A stretch of DNA of 64,000 nucleotides from Oxytricha trifallax (lineage: Eukaryota; Ciliophora; Spirotrichea; Sporadotrichida; Oxytrichidae): assembly GCA_000711775.1 (NCBI GenBank), contig ARYC01001080.1:36040-100039 (forward strand). The letters are read 5' to 3'. The notes below the pieces were generated by a model. The model made no database searches, was not told the origin of the DNA, and saw only the letters and a list, made by a program, of their open reading frames with translations. Made by a program: the position numbers and the translations under genes. Numbering within the stretch: position 1 is the first letter of the stretch; each line of letters opens with the position of its first letter. Shown here piece after piece: positions 1 through 12,249 of this stretch.

Positions 1-3000
1 TGGATTAAATTCATCGTCAAAAGCACCTGGCTGCTGATCTTGGGGAATATCAAACTAAGGTGGCTTAAAGAAATCTTGCTAAGTGTCTGGCTTTATAATA
101 GGAGGAGCTAAACTTTACCTAGTGCTCATTCTGCCATAGTCAGGTTATTCTTGTTAGTTTCTTGCTGATTGCAATCTAGGTGGTTCAAAGAATTATTGAG
201 ATTATTAAGTCATTGGTGGCTGTATAGAATAATAAATAATTAAAAACCTGATATTAAGCAGTTTGAGGTTTATAGTCATTAGGCTGTTATCTTCCAGCAT
301 TTTTAAGTTTAGCTTCCAGTATTTATCTCTTTTAATCTTCCAACCACTTCTCGTGTTTAAATCTTCTCTCATCTTCATATTTTTACTTTTCAAAATCTCT
401 CCTTATTTTCTCTAGTCTTTATTCCTATAAAACCTTTTCAATTTCTCCTCTCATAGTACTTAGCTCTTTATATTGGTCCATTTTATAGCGATAGAGTTCA
501 CTGTTTACAGGGAGTTTTGATATTTGCCTTAGGGCATCAAATTCTTAAGCAGTCAGATTCATGAGTAATTTTTTATTTATTATATACCAACATAAATTAT
601 ATAGGATGAGAGCCCTCTCTTCAACTTCAAGATCTTCACACCTGAATTCATTCTATCTAAACACAAAGTCCTCTGGGAATGGTTCTTTTGTACTCGCTCT
701 TAATCCTCCCTTTAACTTGCTAACACCTAGCATAGTTTTAATTTGATTTAAATCCTTATCAGTGTTGCCCACTAAACTGTCAAATTGTTAGAATGATCCC
801 TAGCCTTACTTGATATTTTGAAGTTCTTTTTCAAGTAAATCATTCTGTATTTCTTGTTCTTTTATTACTTTATTCATAATTTCTATTTAAGGGTTGAGGT
901 AGGGCTGAACGATCACTGGATTTGGCTCTGGCTTGTGCTCTTAGTTATATCTCTCTATACTTTATGCTCCACTCATCAAAGGAGGAGGAGGTGGAATATA
1001 ATAATATTTTAATTTATATATTAAATAATAATCTAAAATTATATACTGTGGTGCGTTTAGCATCGATAGAGGCATTTAAGGATGAAAGTTAACAGGAAAT
1101 TAGCCAGTACCAAACGCAGGAGGAGGATACATACCTGGTCCCATCATAGGCGGTGGTAAAAATGGTGGGACATCATGTTACATTATAGTTAAATTTAATT
1201 AATATATTAGTGTAATTGAGATTTAATAACTATATATTATATAGCTTGTGGTTGAATAGTTGATTGAGCAATTGCAGCAGATGGACTTTAATTTTGCTGA
1301 TTCATTTTATTAAGTAAATGATTTTCAAGATCATCCAATTAAGAATAGAATTGTGGATCATTCTCACCATCTCTTGCGTATTCTTCTCTTAACTGTTTCA
1401 GTTTTTATAAAACATCAGCATCCGATTCAATCCCAGCTGCAAATCCCATGCCTCTTGGAGCTTAATAAGATTTTTATGGATTAAATTATTCATTTCTAGT
1501 AAGTTAGCCATTGTTATTTGGCTGAATCATGCTTCTTCGTACATCACCTATAGGATCAGTATTGTATTTATTTCCAGGATTCTTCTGCATCCATTTATCA
1601 AATTTCTTTAAATAAGGGAATTTTAGAAATATATAATTAAAATTTATGAATACAAGTGAGTTATTAACTGTATTTATAATATTTAAATTAGATATCTTTA
1701 GAATTATAATGTTGTTTGAAAATGGGGCAAAAGTAAGAAAAATTTGCTACTTTTGCCCCACTTTCTGTTTGATGATAATTGATAGTTTAATTTACAAATT
1801 TACTTCCACTTTACATTTTCTCTATTTCCTCTTTTTTTTAATATTATATTATGTTTTATTTAATGATTAAGATTTTTAGATAAATATACTAATTTTTACA
1901 TAATTTCTGATTATAAATTTACTTATTTAAATGTCTTAATTATATATTTATATCAAACTCAGGATTCAATGATCAGATTATTAAAATAAAACAGAAATTT
2001 TATAAATAACTTCCATTTTTAATAAATTTACTTAATTCATGACTATATATTTGTTAACTAAATTAATAGAGCTTTAAAAAGCAAAAATTTATAAGTATAA
2101 ATCCTCAAAATAAACATATATAAATATGGTAATTATATATAAAATAATAAGCAATCATTGAATTTCAATCATTTCTAGTCCAAATTATTGATTATCATGC
2201 TAAGAATAATTATATAGCTTACTGTTATGATCTTAAAATTAGCTATCGTTAATGTGTATTATATATTTCTACAACTCACTTTAAAAAATAATTTTGATAA
2301 TTATCTAGTGATAGCGTCTAATTCATCTAATTCTGGTAACGCTTCTCTAAGCATCTTTTCTCTCTCCTATTTAAGATGATTTATCCTAACCTAATCCGTG
2401 AGAAGTTTATCTTTAACTGCAGGATCAAGCTAAACTCTTGTGATATCAAATCCTGAGCTAGGACCACCACCTCTTTGAATGATGTCATTTGCTACCCATC
2501 TAGATGCTTCATTCTTTCTCAAACTGGTAAAATCTCCTTGTTTTACTTTATCCAAATCTTCCATAATTCTTTGTCTGTCTCTTTCCAGGTTATCTTTCTT
2601 TTACTATAATACAGCTATATCTTCACCTCTCTGCTTGGCTATTTCAACTTCCTTTCTCCTCATTACTTAACCATAGTACTCACTATTATTCACTTGTTGA
2701 GTTTTCTTCTCCCTATCTTCTTTTAGTCTTCGCTCTTGTTCATATGATTTTGCTTCTAGATTCTTGATTTCATCTATGACTTCTTCTTCTCTCATTCTAA
2801 GATTTTCTCTCTCAGCTGCCAATCTTTCAAGCTCTCTTCTCTTATCTCTTTCAAGAGCATTAGTCTTGGTTTTTTCAATTTCTTTGAGGTTTCTCTGGAT
2901 TTCTTCTTTTTCAAGCTTTGCTCTAAGTTCTCTCTCTTTCTTCAGTTCAAGTTCTTTAATAAGATCATGCATGGCTTTGTCCTGTTCCATCCGTTACTAT

Positions 3001-3606
3001 CTCAAGAAATTTCTCTCTTTCTTCATATCTTAAAGACCATCAATTAACTCTCTTTCCTTAGCTCTAACTGCATCTTTGGAGATGTCTTCGAATTTCCTGT
3101 GCTCAGATTGGAAATAGTTTCTAAGATCTTCAAGGTTCATTTTTCCTATGTTTGGGTTTGTGCCAGGTGCCATTGGTTATCCCTAGCCTCCATCTTTTAT
3201 GTATTATTTCACCTGAAAATATGATTTACAATAAGAGAACGAATATAATAAAATCAGGAATAATCTTATATAAATTCTTCTTACTTCTTGAAAATTAAAG
3301 TTTAAATTTTGCTCAAATGGTTTATGACCAAGTTCTTGAAGTCTTTATTCAAGCTTTCCAACATCAGCATAAGAACTGTCGGAGCAAAACTATAATCGAT
3401 ATTGATTTAAAGGTTTCATGTGCAAAATATATTTTGATTTACTTTTTTGACGTGGTTAGCTAGGGAAGCTGAATTATCAAATCTCATTTTGCAATTCCTA
3501 ATGAAAATGATATTTTTATACAAAACAAACAATATTGTTAAAGCTACCTGCATTCATTTAGTAACTGTGGTGGATTAATGTTACTTCCATATTATTCTAA
3601 ATTCAT
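1..3606 (-). CDS. CCDC17-like zinc-finger/coiled-coil protein, 3' end outside window
   Basis: The start codon is at 3604-3606. The N-terminus has a C-x2-C...H...C zinc-finger-like motif (CRNCKMRF, then NHVKKFC) spread over two small introns. A long K/E/R-rich coiled coil follows (about 2990-2320), then a proline-rich stretch (DVPPFLPPPMMGPGMYPPP) and a second charged helix (about 560-300). An N-terminal C2HC finger followed by coiled coil resembles CCDC17, a cilium-associated family; this is inference from architecture and needs a profile search. GT-AG introns include a 28-nt one near 236-263 and a 674-nt one at 1606-2279. The reading frame is still open at base 1. It is transcribed divergently from the MORN gene, with a palindromic element between them. 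Every TAA/TAG inside reads as Q. Confidence 0.6.
1606..2279 (-). other. 674-nt intron or internal eliminated segment
   Basis: On the minus strand it starts GTGAGTTG and ends TTTAAAG, and splicing keeps phase 0 (LSKLFFK joined to KFDKWMQ). It is more than ten times longer than neighbouring introns. The 7-bp word TTTAAAG also lies at both ends, but joining there breaks the frame, so a GT-AG intron is preferred. Confidence 0.5.
1723..1760. repeat. 13-bp perfect stem-loop inside long intron
   Basis: TGGGGCAAAAGTA at 1723-1735 pairs perfectly with TACTTTTGCCCCA at 1748-1760 around a 12-nt loop. It is a GC-rich hairpin in strongly AT-rich sequence. It could be an old short palindromic element or an RNA structure; function unknown. 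Confidence 0.7.
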
Positions 3607-3825
3607 TTTCTAAGTTACTTATATTAATTTCGAATTACTTTATCTTCAAATTAACTTTTTTTTTTACAAATGAACTAGTCTGAAATTTTAAAATTTTGAT
3701 AAATAGAGAATAAATAATTTACTAAATAAAATAAAAAAATCTTTACAAATTAATCATGTCAAGCAATTATGAAAAATAATAGAGAATTGATATATAGAAA
3801 TAAACTTATAAAACAAAATGGAATA

Positions 3826-4241
3826 TTGTAGAAATAAATTTGAATTTGGAAAATTAATTATAATTAAAATAAATGTAAATCAAAATATTGGCAGTTAAAG
3901 TTGGCAATTTTAAACGATCTTGGGCTCATTCGATAGAGAATTCAAAATTAGCTGGACTTTATTATTGGCGGTACTATTTTATTGCATCCCTGAATCGAGT
4001 TAACTCGACTTTAATGTGAGGGTAAAATTTAATGAATTTAGATGCATTTAATTAAAGTCGAGTTAACTCGATTCAGGGATGCAATAAAATAGTACCGCCA
4101 ATAGTAAAGTCCAGCTAATTTTGAATTCTCTATCGAATGAGCCCAAGATCGTTTTAAAATGGCCAACTTTAACTGCCAATATTTTGATTTATATTTATTT
4201 TTATTATAATTAATTTTCCAAATTCAAATGTATTTCTACAA
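3826..4241. mobile_element. Palindromic foldback MITE, copy 1
   Basis: This 416-bp element is a near-perfect inverted repeat along almost its whole length. The outer ends read TTGTAGAAATA... and ...TATTTCTACAA, and the arms meet around a short AT-rich centre near 4010-4060. It is flanked by TA on each side (3824-3825 and 4242-4243), as expected for a TA-targeting Tc1/mariner-type non-autonomous element. The inner arms (for example GCTCATTCGATAGAG and TAGTACCGCCAATA) are nearly identical to the second copy at 60043-60457, while the outer arms differ. It lies between two divergently transcribed genes and has no coding capacity of its own. Confidence 0.85.
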
Positions 4242-4283
4242 TAGTAACTATTAGAACAGCCTCATCATGAAAACTAATCAATC

Positions 4284-7200
4284 ATGCTTACTGATGAATA
4301 ACAACAATTCTCATTCAAACTTTTGTCATTAGAAATAAGTTTAGAATTTTCATCCAACCCTTCATCGACACTAAACAGGTACTTCTCCTATATAAATAAT
4401 AATGCAAGATTTGTTTTTTTAACTTACATTTTCGTGAGTGTAACTGCTCCACCAGCATCTCTATATATTTTTCCATTTTATTGTTAATCTATTTCATTTT
4501 AATTTACCAATTCTCTTTATTTTTCATAAATAGTAGACACTTAATTTTCTCATCTGATACAAAAAACTAACCTAATACTTAGAATACGCAGACTACAGAA
4601 TCACTCTAACATCAATAAATAAAGAATCACAGTCAGATTATGATCGAAAAAGTTAAAACTCTAAGTATGGTATAAGAAGCATTATAAACAAAGTCAAAGG
4701 ACGTGTAGAACTATGGAAAGTGTGCGCTATCATAATCTGCTCTAAAATAAACTAAAACCTATAAATTCAATTAAGAGGATTAAATCAAGAAATTGCCTCT
4801 AATCTCAGAAAATACTCAAATGCTTTAAAATGGAAATAGTTTTGATAAACGAGTATAGCAGAAAAACTTGAGTGCAGCGACCAATCGAATAATACTCACA
4901 TCACCAATTAAGAGACCAGTCAGTAGTTACAGTAATACTCATAGAAATTTACAAAAATCTTCTTAAAAGACCGAAGATAGTAACTCAAATCGATTAGTGT
5001 CAATGTGTTTCTAATCCCAAGCTTCGCCATTCTTGAATATGATTTCATCTGCCACTGTTAATAGAAAAGAACTTATCAATAATCCAGTAAAGTTAGGAAA
5101 TATGTTTATTAATGATTAGCAGAGATAAGTTGTGAAATAGAGAGTAGTAATAAATGGACCATAAGGAAATGGAAATTCAATGTAGAATTCTATGTTTAAA
5201 AATAACAGTATGAATTAAAACGGAACAAGTCAAATTTATGATATATTATCTAGTTTTTTTAATGACAATCATCCCTAATTAAAGTAGCAGAGTCCCTTTT
5301 CATAGGCCAGAGCTTAATCAGCAAAATCAAATCACAGTAATTAATCACACAACCATACAGGTTATTCATCTCAAGGTTTTAGTACATTTTACTCCTCAAA
5401 ACTATAACAAACTTAGAGTTAGATGCATTAAATCCAGTAATTAAAGAAGACTTTTTCCTCAAGCAAATTTGATAGTACTTTGAGAAACATCAATAATTCT
5501 AATATTTTTATAACTTCGCATCACAAGATAAAAAGGAAAGTAATAGTGCTTAAAAAGCCTAAACTTGTCTTGTATGGAATAAAGAAACTCAAAATTTAGT
5601 TTTACAAACTGTTGAAGATCATAAGAATATTCATTCAACTCCTAAAATTAGTAATATAATTAAAAAACCAAGTTTGATTTCAAACTATATAAAGCCTCAA
5701 GACAATCTGAAATAAGCCAACTCTGGAACATCAACTATGTCATCACTATACCTAAAGGAAAGGAAGAAGATATAGTTGTAGCAAATGATTGATAAGAAAA
5801 ATGTACTCACAAGGCCTCTCGTTAACGAGAGAACAGAGCGAGTAATCCCAAATGAACTAAGGAAAGTAGTGGAAGAAATTGAAAGAGATCTTTAGAAATA
5901 TTATTCAACCTATAGTTTAGTTGATTATTTAATAACCAATTGTTTCTTAATTATACACAGAGAGTGTTATATCAAATGACAGTTAAAATAATGTGAGCAT
6001 AAGAATGTAAAATATAGATATAGACTAAAAATTGAAAGGAAGAATGAAGAATGGACAAGGCATAGGATTCTTAGAAAATGGAGATATATTCTCAGGATAG
6101 TGGAAGGATGGAAAAAGAGATGGCTTTGGAAGTTGTAAATTTTTCAAGGGAGGCTATTACAAGGGTCAATGGGTTAATGATTAAATTTTGGGCGAAGGGG
6201 TTCTAGTGATCATAGATGGCTTGACAATTGGCGGAAAGTTCAAAGAAAATGGGATGGTAGTGGCAGGTTAAAAGTATTAAATTCTGGTAAGCATGAATAA
6301 TTTCATTTTATTTAAGAATTATAGTATCCAAATGGCGAGTACTTCGACGGGCAAATTAACTAATAACAGAAAAAGAATGGAAAAGGAGCATATTTTTACT
6401 CGAATGGAGATTTTTATGAAGGTGATTGGGTCAACAATAAACGTTAGGGCAAAGGAAAGCTTTATATGGATGATGGCTCAGAATACACTGGTGACTTTAT
6501 AATTAATTTACTATTTAAAATTTAATTTTTACAGATATAGCAACGATAAAGTTTTTGGAGAAGGCGTGTTTAAAGATGCAGATGGAAACAGGTATGAGAG
6601 CTCTAAGGAAAATAAAGGCTACTTTGATAATGGTCGATTGTAGAAAAAAGGCAAAGCTTTTTTTGTCAATGGAGATATTTACAAGGGATATTTCAAAGAT
6701 GGAAAGTTTGATGGCAAAGCTAAAATGAGTTATAAGCATATAAGTACTGGTCATGGAGTATTTTCAGAATAAGAAGCTTAATACAAAGGGGAGTTTAAGC
6801 ATGGACGTAAACACGGTTTTGGAAAAATGGAATGGCAAGATGGCAGCAAATTTAAGGGAATTTGGGAGTAAGACTAAAGAAAAAGTGGAGTACTTAAGAT
6901 GAAGAAGTAGTAGAAGAAATATGAGGGTGAATTCAAAAACGATTTGTTTCATGGAAAAGGGAGAATGACTTTTATTTAATAAAAATTTGACTTTGAGGGT
7001 ACATTTTAGAATGGTGAATGCCCACTTAAAGGTAAGATAACTTATCATGAAATTGGCGATATATACGAAGGATAAGTAAATTAAAGTTTTTTAAAAGAGG
7101 GAAAAGGAAAATACACTTATAAAAATGGAGAAACGTTTGAGGGAAATTATTTGGAGGATCTTAAGCATGGGTATGGGTTACTTAAATAAAAAAATGGGGA

Positions 7201-7564
7201 TTACTATAAAGGGAATTTCATGCGAGACAAACGTCATGGGCAAGGTTAATAATATGAAGCAAAAACTTAGTAACTATATGATGGTTATTGGAGAGATGAT
7301 GAAAGAAATGGCGAAGGTGTGTTGTATTTACCAGATGGTAGCGAAAAGAAAGGTACTTGGAAAGGACTAGAAATAATTATTCAAAATCAAAATTTAATCT
7401 TGAAAAATATATATATTTATTAAATAAATTTTTATCAAATCTATATTGTCAAAAAATTAAAAACAACAATCAATCTTATACAATATGTATATAAAAGTAT
7501 GGACTATATTAATAGTATAGATTTTCATTAATTATATATAGATTATTTTTATGATGATTTTTGA
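4284..7564 (+). CDS. MORN-repeat protein with long disordered N-terminus
   Basis: The first exon starts MLTDEQQQFSF. A 155-nt intron follows (4379-4533), then a 53-nt GT-AG intron (5475-5527) that corrects a frame change, then one near 5915-5960. The N-terminal half is S/N/Q/K-rich and without a recognisable domain. From about 6030 there are at least ten tandem MORN repeats (G-x-G-x-x...NGDxYxGxW, such as ENGDIFSGQWKDG and KNGETFEGNYLED), interrupted by small introns near 6288-6344 and 6502-6537. MORN repeats commonly bind phospholipids or scaffold membrane- and cytoskeleton-associated complexes. The stop is the first in-frame TGA, 7562-7564; the last approximately 65 codons are low-complexity, so the true end could be earlier. 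Domain call is firm, function is inference. Confidence 0.8.
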
Positions 7565-7860
7565 ATGGTTTTCGTTATAATTAAAATAATTTATTCATTT
7601 TATTTTCAATTTCAAATAAACCGTAACTATAGTAAGACTGCAAGTGAAAAACATGCTCCTCTTAAAAAAGGATAAAAAACAATTGAGTAGCTTTATGATT
7701 GGGGCAGAGGTTCTAATAAAGATAAAATAATATCACAGAGTCTTATTAATAAAATATGATTATTACTAATTTCCATTAACAATTATTAAATTCTTAAAGA
7801 ATAGTTTATATGTAATCTATTTTAATTAGAGGTAATTAAAATCATTAATAAATATTTATA
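7565..7860. other. AT-rich spacer with short coding-looking tract
   Basis: Mostly AT-rich spacer between two plus-strand genes. Around 7618-7759 an open stretch (KTASEKHAPLKKGQK, ending at TGA) looks faintly coding. It cannot be tied to either neighbour. Confidence 0.3.
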
Positions 7861-9548
7861 ATGAACAATAGGTAGAAATCTTAATAATCGTCGATGAGTC
7901 TTTACATAAGAAAAAGACCTGGTCTCTCAAGTCTCCTTACGCAACATTATAGATCAAAATCAAATTTCTAGGACCTGTGTCTTAATGTATAAAAAACAGA
8001 TATTACCACAAATATATAATGGGAATCTTCGCAGGGATCTTACAATGATTTGAATCCAAGTAATAAAAATACATCTGTTTAAAAAAGCGAAATATAAATT
8101 AATAAATAAGAGGAATTTTTGAAAAATAAAATGGGAATGGAGACTAATAAGTTGTTTCATAATGATGAAAAAAGTTCATAATACTATAAAGATGAAATGT
8201 TAATAGACTATTTTAACACTTCAATCCCAAAGTTTAATTGTCTAAAAGTCAAAGAGTAAAATTTTGATCCAAATCTTATCAATAAACAAAAGTTTGGTAT
8301 AATATTTTCTATTTTAAGCCAATTTTGGCGATGCTTGAACTGAAACGCTTGCGAGATAAATAATAACTAATATCTCGGGTTCATCAACCAAAGTTGTTTG
8401 ATCTTAAATCTCGGACTCCATATGTTTTAGATACAAATATTCAAATTTCCTTAAATAAATAATACGCTAAAGAGAAAGATTAAGAATATAGTGACTATGA
8501 CAGTTCTTAAAGAGATAGGTTGAGAGAACTCAAAAGTAAATCAAGATTACTTAAATCTAGTTTGTCGAATACTTTTGTAATTCATAGAAAACAATCAACT
8601 TAATATATTTCAGACAAGAATCTTATCAGTAATTAGGCTTAGAATAATTATTTAAGCATGCGAAATAGAGCAGTGAATCCTGAATAAAATCATTAAGAAG
8701 ATTTCACAGTATACACTTAAAGTTTGATTAAATCACCTAACATGATAAATACTGAATATAAATCAAACAAATATGGCTAAAATAAGGAATAATAATAATA
8801 TTAATAAGAGAATGATTATTAATAAAATGATAATTCAATCAATCATGCCAGGAATCGAAGTGAGATTGTTACTTTGTATAACTAAGGTATGTCATCTACC
8901 TCCCAAATTTCTCAAAAATATATTCAAAATTTAACTTCCTATGAAGATCAAAATGGACCTTAGTAATAAAAACTAATGAATTTTAGTTTGCCAAAAATAG
9001 CCAATAGCTCAAGAAATTTAAGTCAGCTTCCTATCAATAAATCAGCAAGAGTAGGCAGTAACAACTCAATTGTAAATCATTTGAAAGAATTATAAATTCA
9101 ACAAAAACTAAATAAAATAGAGAATTAGAAACTCTTAGAGTTAAATGGATTTCTGTAGTCGAATTACTCATATAATGAATATTATTTAAATAGTTTCAAA
9201 AGTAGCAATAATTCTTAATTGGATAATTCTGAGAAATTTCAAAATATTTAATAGTAGAAATGTTATAATGGATATGGCACATAAGTTTCATACAATAATG
9301 CAGCAAATTAGTAAATAAGAGAAAAATATCAATTACAAAGAAAGGGAAATTAAGGAAATTCATTTTCACAATAAGATAATAAATTATAAAACAATATATA
9401 AAGCTCTGTTAAAACAGATAGAAGAGCTATTGCTATTGATAATTAGAATAGTTTGAATGTTACAATGGATTCCATTAGGACTCCAGTTGTAGATATCAAA
9501 TAAAATTTAAATCAGGATAATATTAAAATTTAAATGAATAACTTTTGA
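7861..9548 (+). CDS. Hypothetical N/Q/S-rich protein, 542 aa
   Basis: The start is ATG at 7861 (MNNRQKSQQ) and the stop is TGA at 9546-9548. One 59-nt GT-AG intron at 8297-8355 joins NKQKF to DKQQLISRV in frame; total coding length is a multiple of three. The protein is low-complexity, rich in N, Q, S and K, with no membrane span or known motif that I can see. A short predicted helix (LRELKSKSRLLKSS) and a Q-rich helix (VNHLKELQIQQKLNKIENQ) are the only regular segments. It may be a structural or regulatory disordered protein; function unknown. Confidence 0.75.
8297..8355 (+). other. 59-nt intron
   Basis: GT-AG intron in the N/Q/S-rich gene. Among the nearby junctions tested (22, 27 and 59 nt), only the 59-nt splice joins the two open frames. 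Phase 1. Confidence 0.7.
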
Positions 9549-9733
9549 TTTAAGTATAAACTAATAAGTGAATTTATCAAATAATTAATTGAATCAGATT
9601 TCATATGATAAAGGATGATAGAGATATCATTATTGGATTTTATGATTTTATTTCAGCTGATATATTTTATAATTTATTTCTTGTAAACTTATATATTTAT
9701 TTTGAGCTATCTTGACAGAAATACTACTATTAA

Positions 9734-11224
9734 ATGCATAATTTCCAAAGACGCCTTACAAAGTTAAGGTTTGAGTTGCCTGATTTAAATCAATTTGCTT
9801 CTGAGAATTAAACAGCTACTGTTAAGCAACCAGAGAAAGAAAGGCATATGTTATACGATAAAAAATGGAAGGATAAAACCAGAATGAAACTAGATAAACT
9901 TCTTGATGAGGGAATCTCTGATAATGTCGCAATTAAAATTACTAAGAAATCGAAGGAGTAATCTGAGACTATGGCCAGACTATAAATGATGATTGAAGGA
10001 CTCTCTAAATATCGCAAGGAATTTCATATTGACAGAGAACCTAAATATTATCTCAAGAGGCAGACTAGTGATATGAAAGTTAAATTTGAAGATGAAAATG
10101 AAATTAAAAAGCTTAAATAAGAGAGATAGTAGAGCAGAGACAAGAAAAAGAAAAGCTCAAGGAAGCTACACTATTTATAATCCCATAATAATTCACCCAG
10201 AAGTTACTTGAAAGAGCCTCAATTTAGTTAAGTCTCTTCCGTTTAGATAAGATCTACAAATCTGAACTTGGGAGATGCTGCAGTTGATAAATAATCCAAT
10301 CGAAAAAATAGCCATCATTAAAGTTTCAGGAATTCTTCTATTATTCCTAGTGAAGATAATACACCCAGAAAAACGCAAATTCAGCAACTGGAGAGTAGGA
10401 ATGAAAATTTACTAACTTAGGAGGAATATGGATTTAATATAAAAGTGAACCTTAATGATAGTAATCACTTAAGGATGCCCATTTATTAGAGAGTTATGGA
10501 CCAAAATTAGAATTTGTAAAGTAATACCTTTTCAGAAGTAGTATAGCCAATAAAAATTAAAAACAACAAATAGATCAACTTGATAAAGGAGAAAAATTAA
10601 AAATCAAATAAAAAATTTGATTCAAATGCTTTGGACAATTATTAATCTCAAACATTCGAAAAATCTATAGTTTCTTTTAAAAATTAGAAAGAAATTAAAA
10701 CTCAAAGATTTAAGTAGGGTAACAGTTTGGATTAAAAAACATAAAGAAATACCTACCACGATCTCTATAAGTAATTTAAGAACGATAATAAAAATCGTAA
10801 CAGCCCAGGAACTCTTGAAGATAGCTATTAATTCAATAAAAAGACATCAAATAATAGAAATAAGTTTGTTCATCAAAGTTTTGATCTGTAGCTGAAACTT
10901 CCTAAGATATTTAAAAGTTCTTCAAAGGATTTATTTCCTAAAAGTTTGCGCAGATCAATTGATAATTTAAATAATCATTTAGGTATAACTTCTCCAGAAA
11001 ACAGCAGCAGTCGCACTTTTGAAATAAATCCTACAACTTAATAAACTAAATTAGTGCTTAAATTGAAAATAAAGTCAAGATATGAAGTGAATGATTCTAA
11101 TGAATATTATTTCTAAAATAATGATTAGAACAAAATTTAAAGGTCAATAAAAAAGAATTTATAAGTTAGTACTCACAGATCAAAACAACCCTCACTTGAT
11201 AGATCTAATGATTAATACTATTGA
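9734..11224 (+). CDS. Hypothetical basic K/N/S/Q-rich protein, 496 aa
   Basis: A single uninterrupted frame runs from ATG 9734 (MHNFQRRLTKLRFEL) to TGA 11222-11224, with no intron needed. The N-terminal 130 residues are helical and charged (DKTRMKLDKLLDEG, ARLQMMIEGLSKYRKEF). The rest is a basic disordered region with many S/N/Q and RS-like pairs, for example QERQQSRDKKKKSSRK. No catalytic motif, signal or membrane segment is visible. The charged N-terminus suggests a coiled-coil or cytoskeletal association, but this is only inference. Confidence 0.75.
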
Positions 11225-11378
11225 AAGATCAACATTGATTTATTTAAATAGGTTATATTTAATATCATGCACAACTAAGTTAGTAATAAAATACAATTAA
11301 TTTTTGTTACTGAGTTCTTTACATAAAAATAAAAAAAATTTAAGAAGATTAAAATTTTTATTTTATTAAAGTGAGAAA

Positions 11379-11876
11379 ATGATGACGAAAAAAAGATTTA
11401 ATTATTTAAAATTTTTATTTAAATGTTTAAAATGGTATTAATATTTATTTTTCTAATTTATTAAAATCTTTTTATCCAAATTAGTTTTGTCTGAGCATTA
11501 ATTAACAAATTAATCTAAAAAATACCTAAGAAATAATGTTAAGAACTAAAGTGGTTCTCAGTCTTTAAAATAATCATTTGATTTAAGTAACAATTAGAAC
11601 TAAAACAGTTTTTCCTTGTTAACTTCTAGAAATAACTAAAAATTGCTTGACATTATAAATAAAAATATAAATTCAACGCCTCTGTAGGATGACCCCTATG
11701 AAGGAGTAAGTGCTAAGAGAACAGTTGATGCTAGTAATTAGAAATAGTCAGTTTAGTTTTGGAAAAAAGAAATCACTAGGTTCCATGAAAAACCTATTCA
11801 TAACCCATAAATAATTTAACTTACCATTATTTTAAGTTAATTTTTTAAATACTTTCATATAGAATTACCTAAATGA
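11379..11876 (+). CDS. Small ORF, 165 aa, unknown
   Basis: The frame is open from ATG 11379 (MMTKKRFNYLKF) to TGA 11874-11876. The first 35 residues are hydrophobic/basic and partly reflect AT-rich base composition. The middle looks more protein-like (SLLTSRNNQKLLDIINKNI, then TPLQDDPYEGVSAKRTVD and QFWKKEITRFHEKP). It may be a real small gene, or a lone coding block whose partners lie elsewhere in the germline, as is common in scrambled genomes. Confidence 0.4.
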
Positions 11877-12249
11877 TCATTCCTTAAAATATTATTAAAA
11901 AACCACACTTTATTTTTTGTTTATTAATTCCCCGATCGCATAATAACTATTGCTATAAAATAAATTAAATATAATTAATAAGTTATAAATCAATCTATTT
12001 CTTTTGTATTAATAGAACAGCCTTTTCTATGGATAAAGCTATGATCACAGTCAAAGTAAATTTGGAGTAAAGTATATTTGAGTATCTTATTTAAACTTAA
12101 TTTCATTATAATTTATACATTATTGTCTTTCAAATAAAAATAGTTATATTAAATATACATTTTAAATATTAAATATTATAACTGCAATGGAATTTAATAG
12201 AAATTATTAATAAATTTGTTATAATAGAATAGAAATGTTAAAGTAAATT
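11877..12249. other. AT-rich spacer, nothing recognised
   Basis: 373 nt of AT-rich sequence between the small ORF and the ankyrin-DHHC gene. No open frame, repeat or RNA gene was recognised. Confidence 0.5.

Noticed and set aside
2764..3033. Plus-strand Ser/Leu-rich frame
   Set aside because: Antisense of the CCDC17-like coiled coil, same reason.
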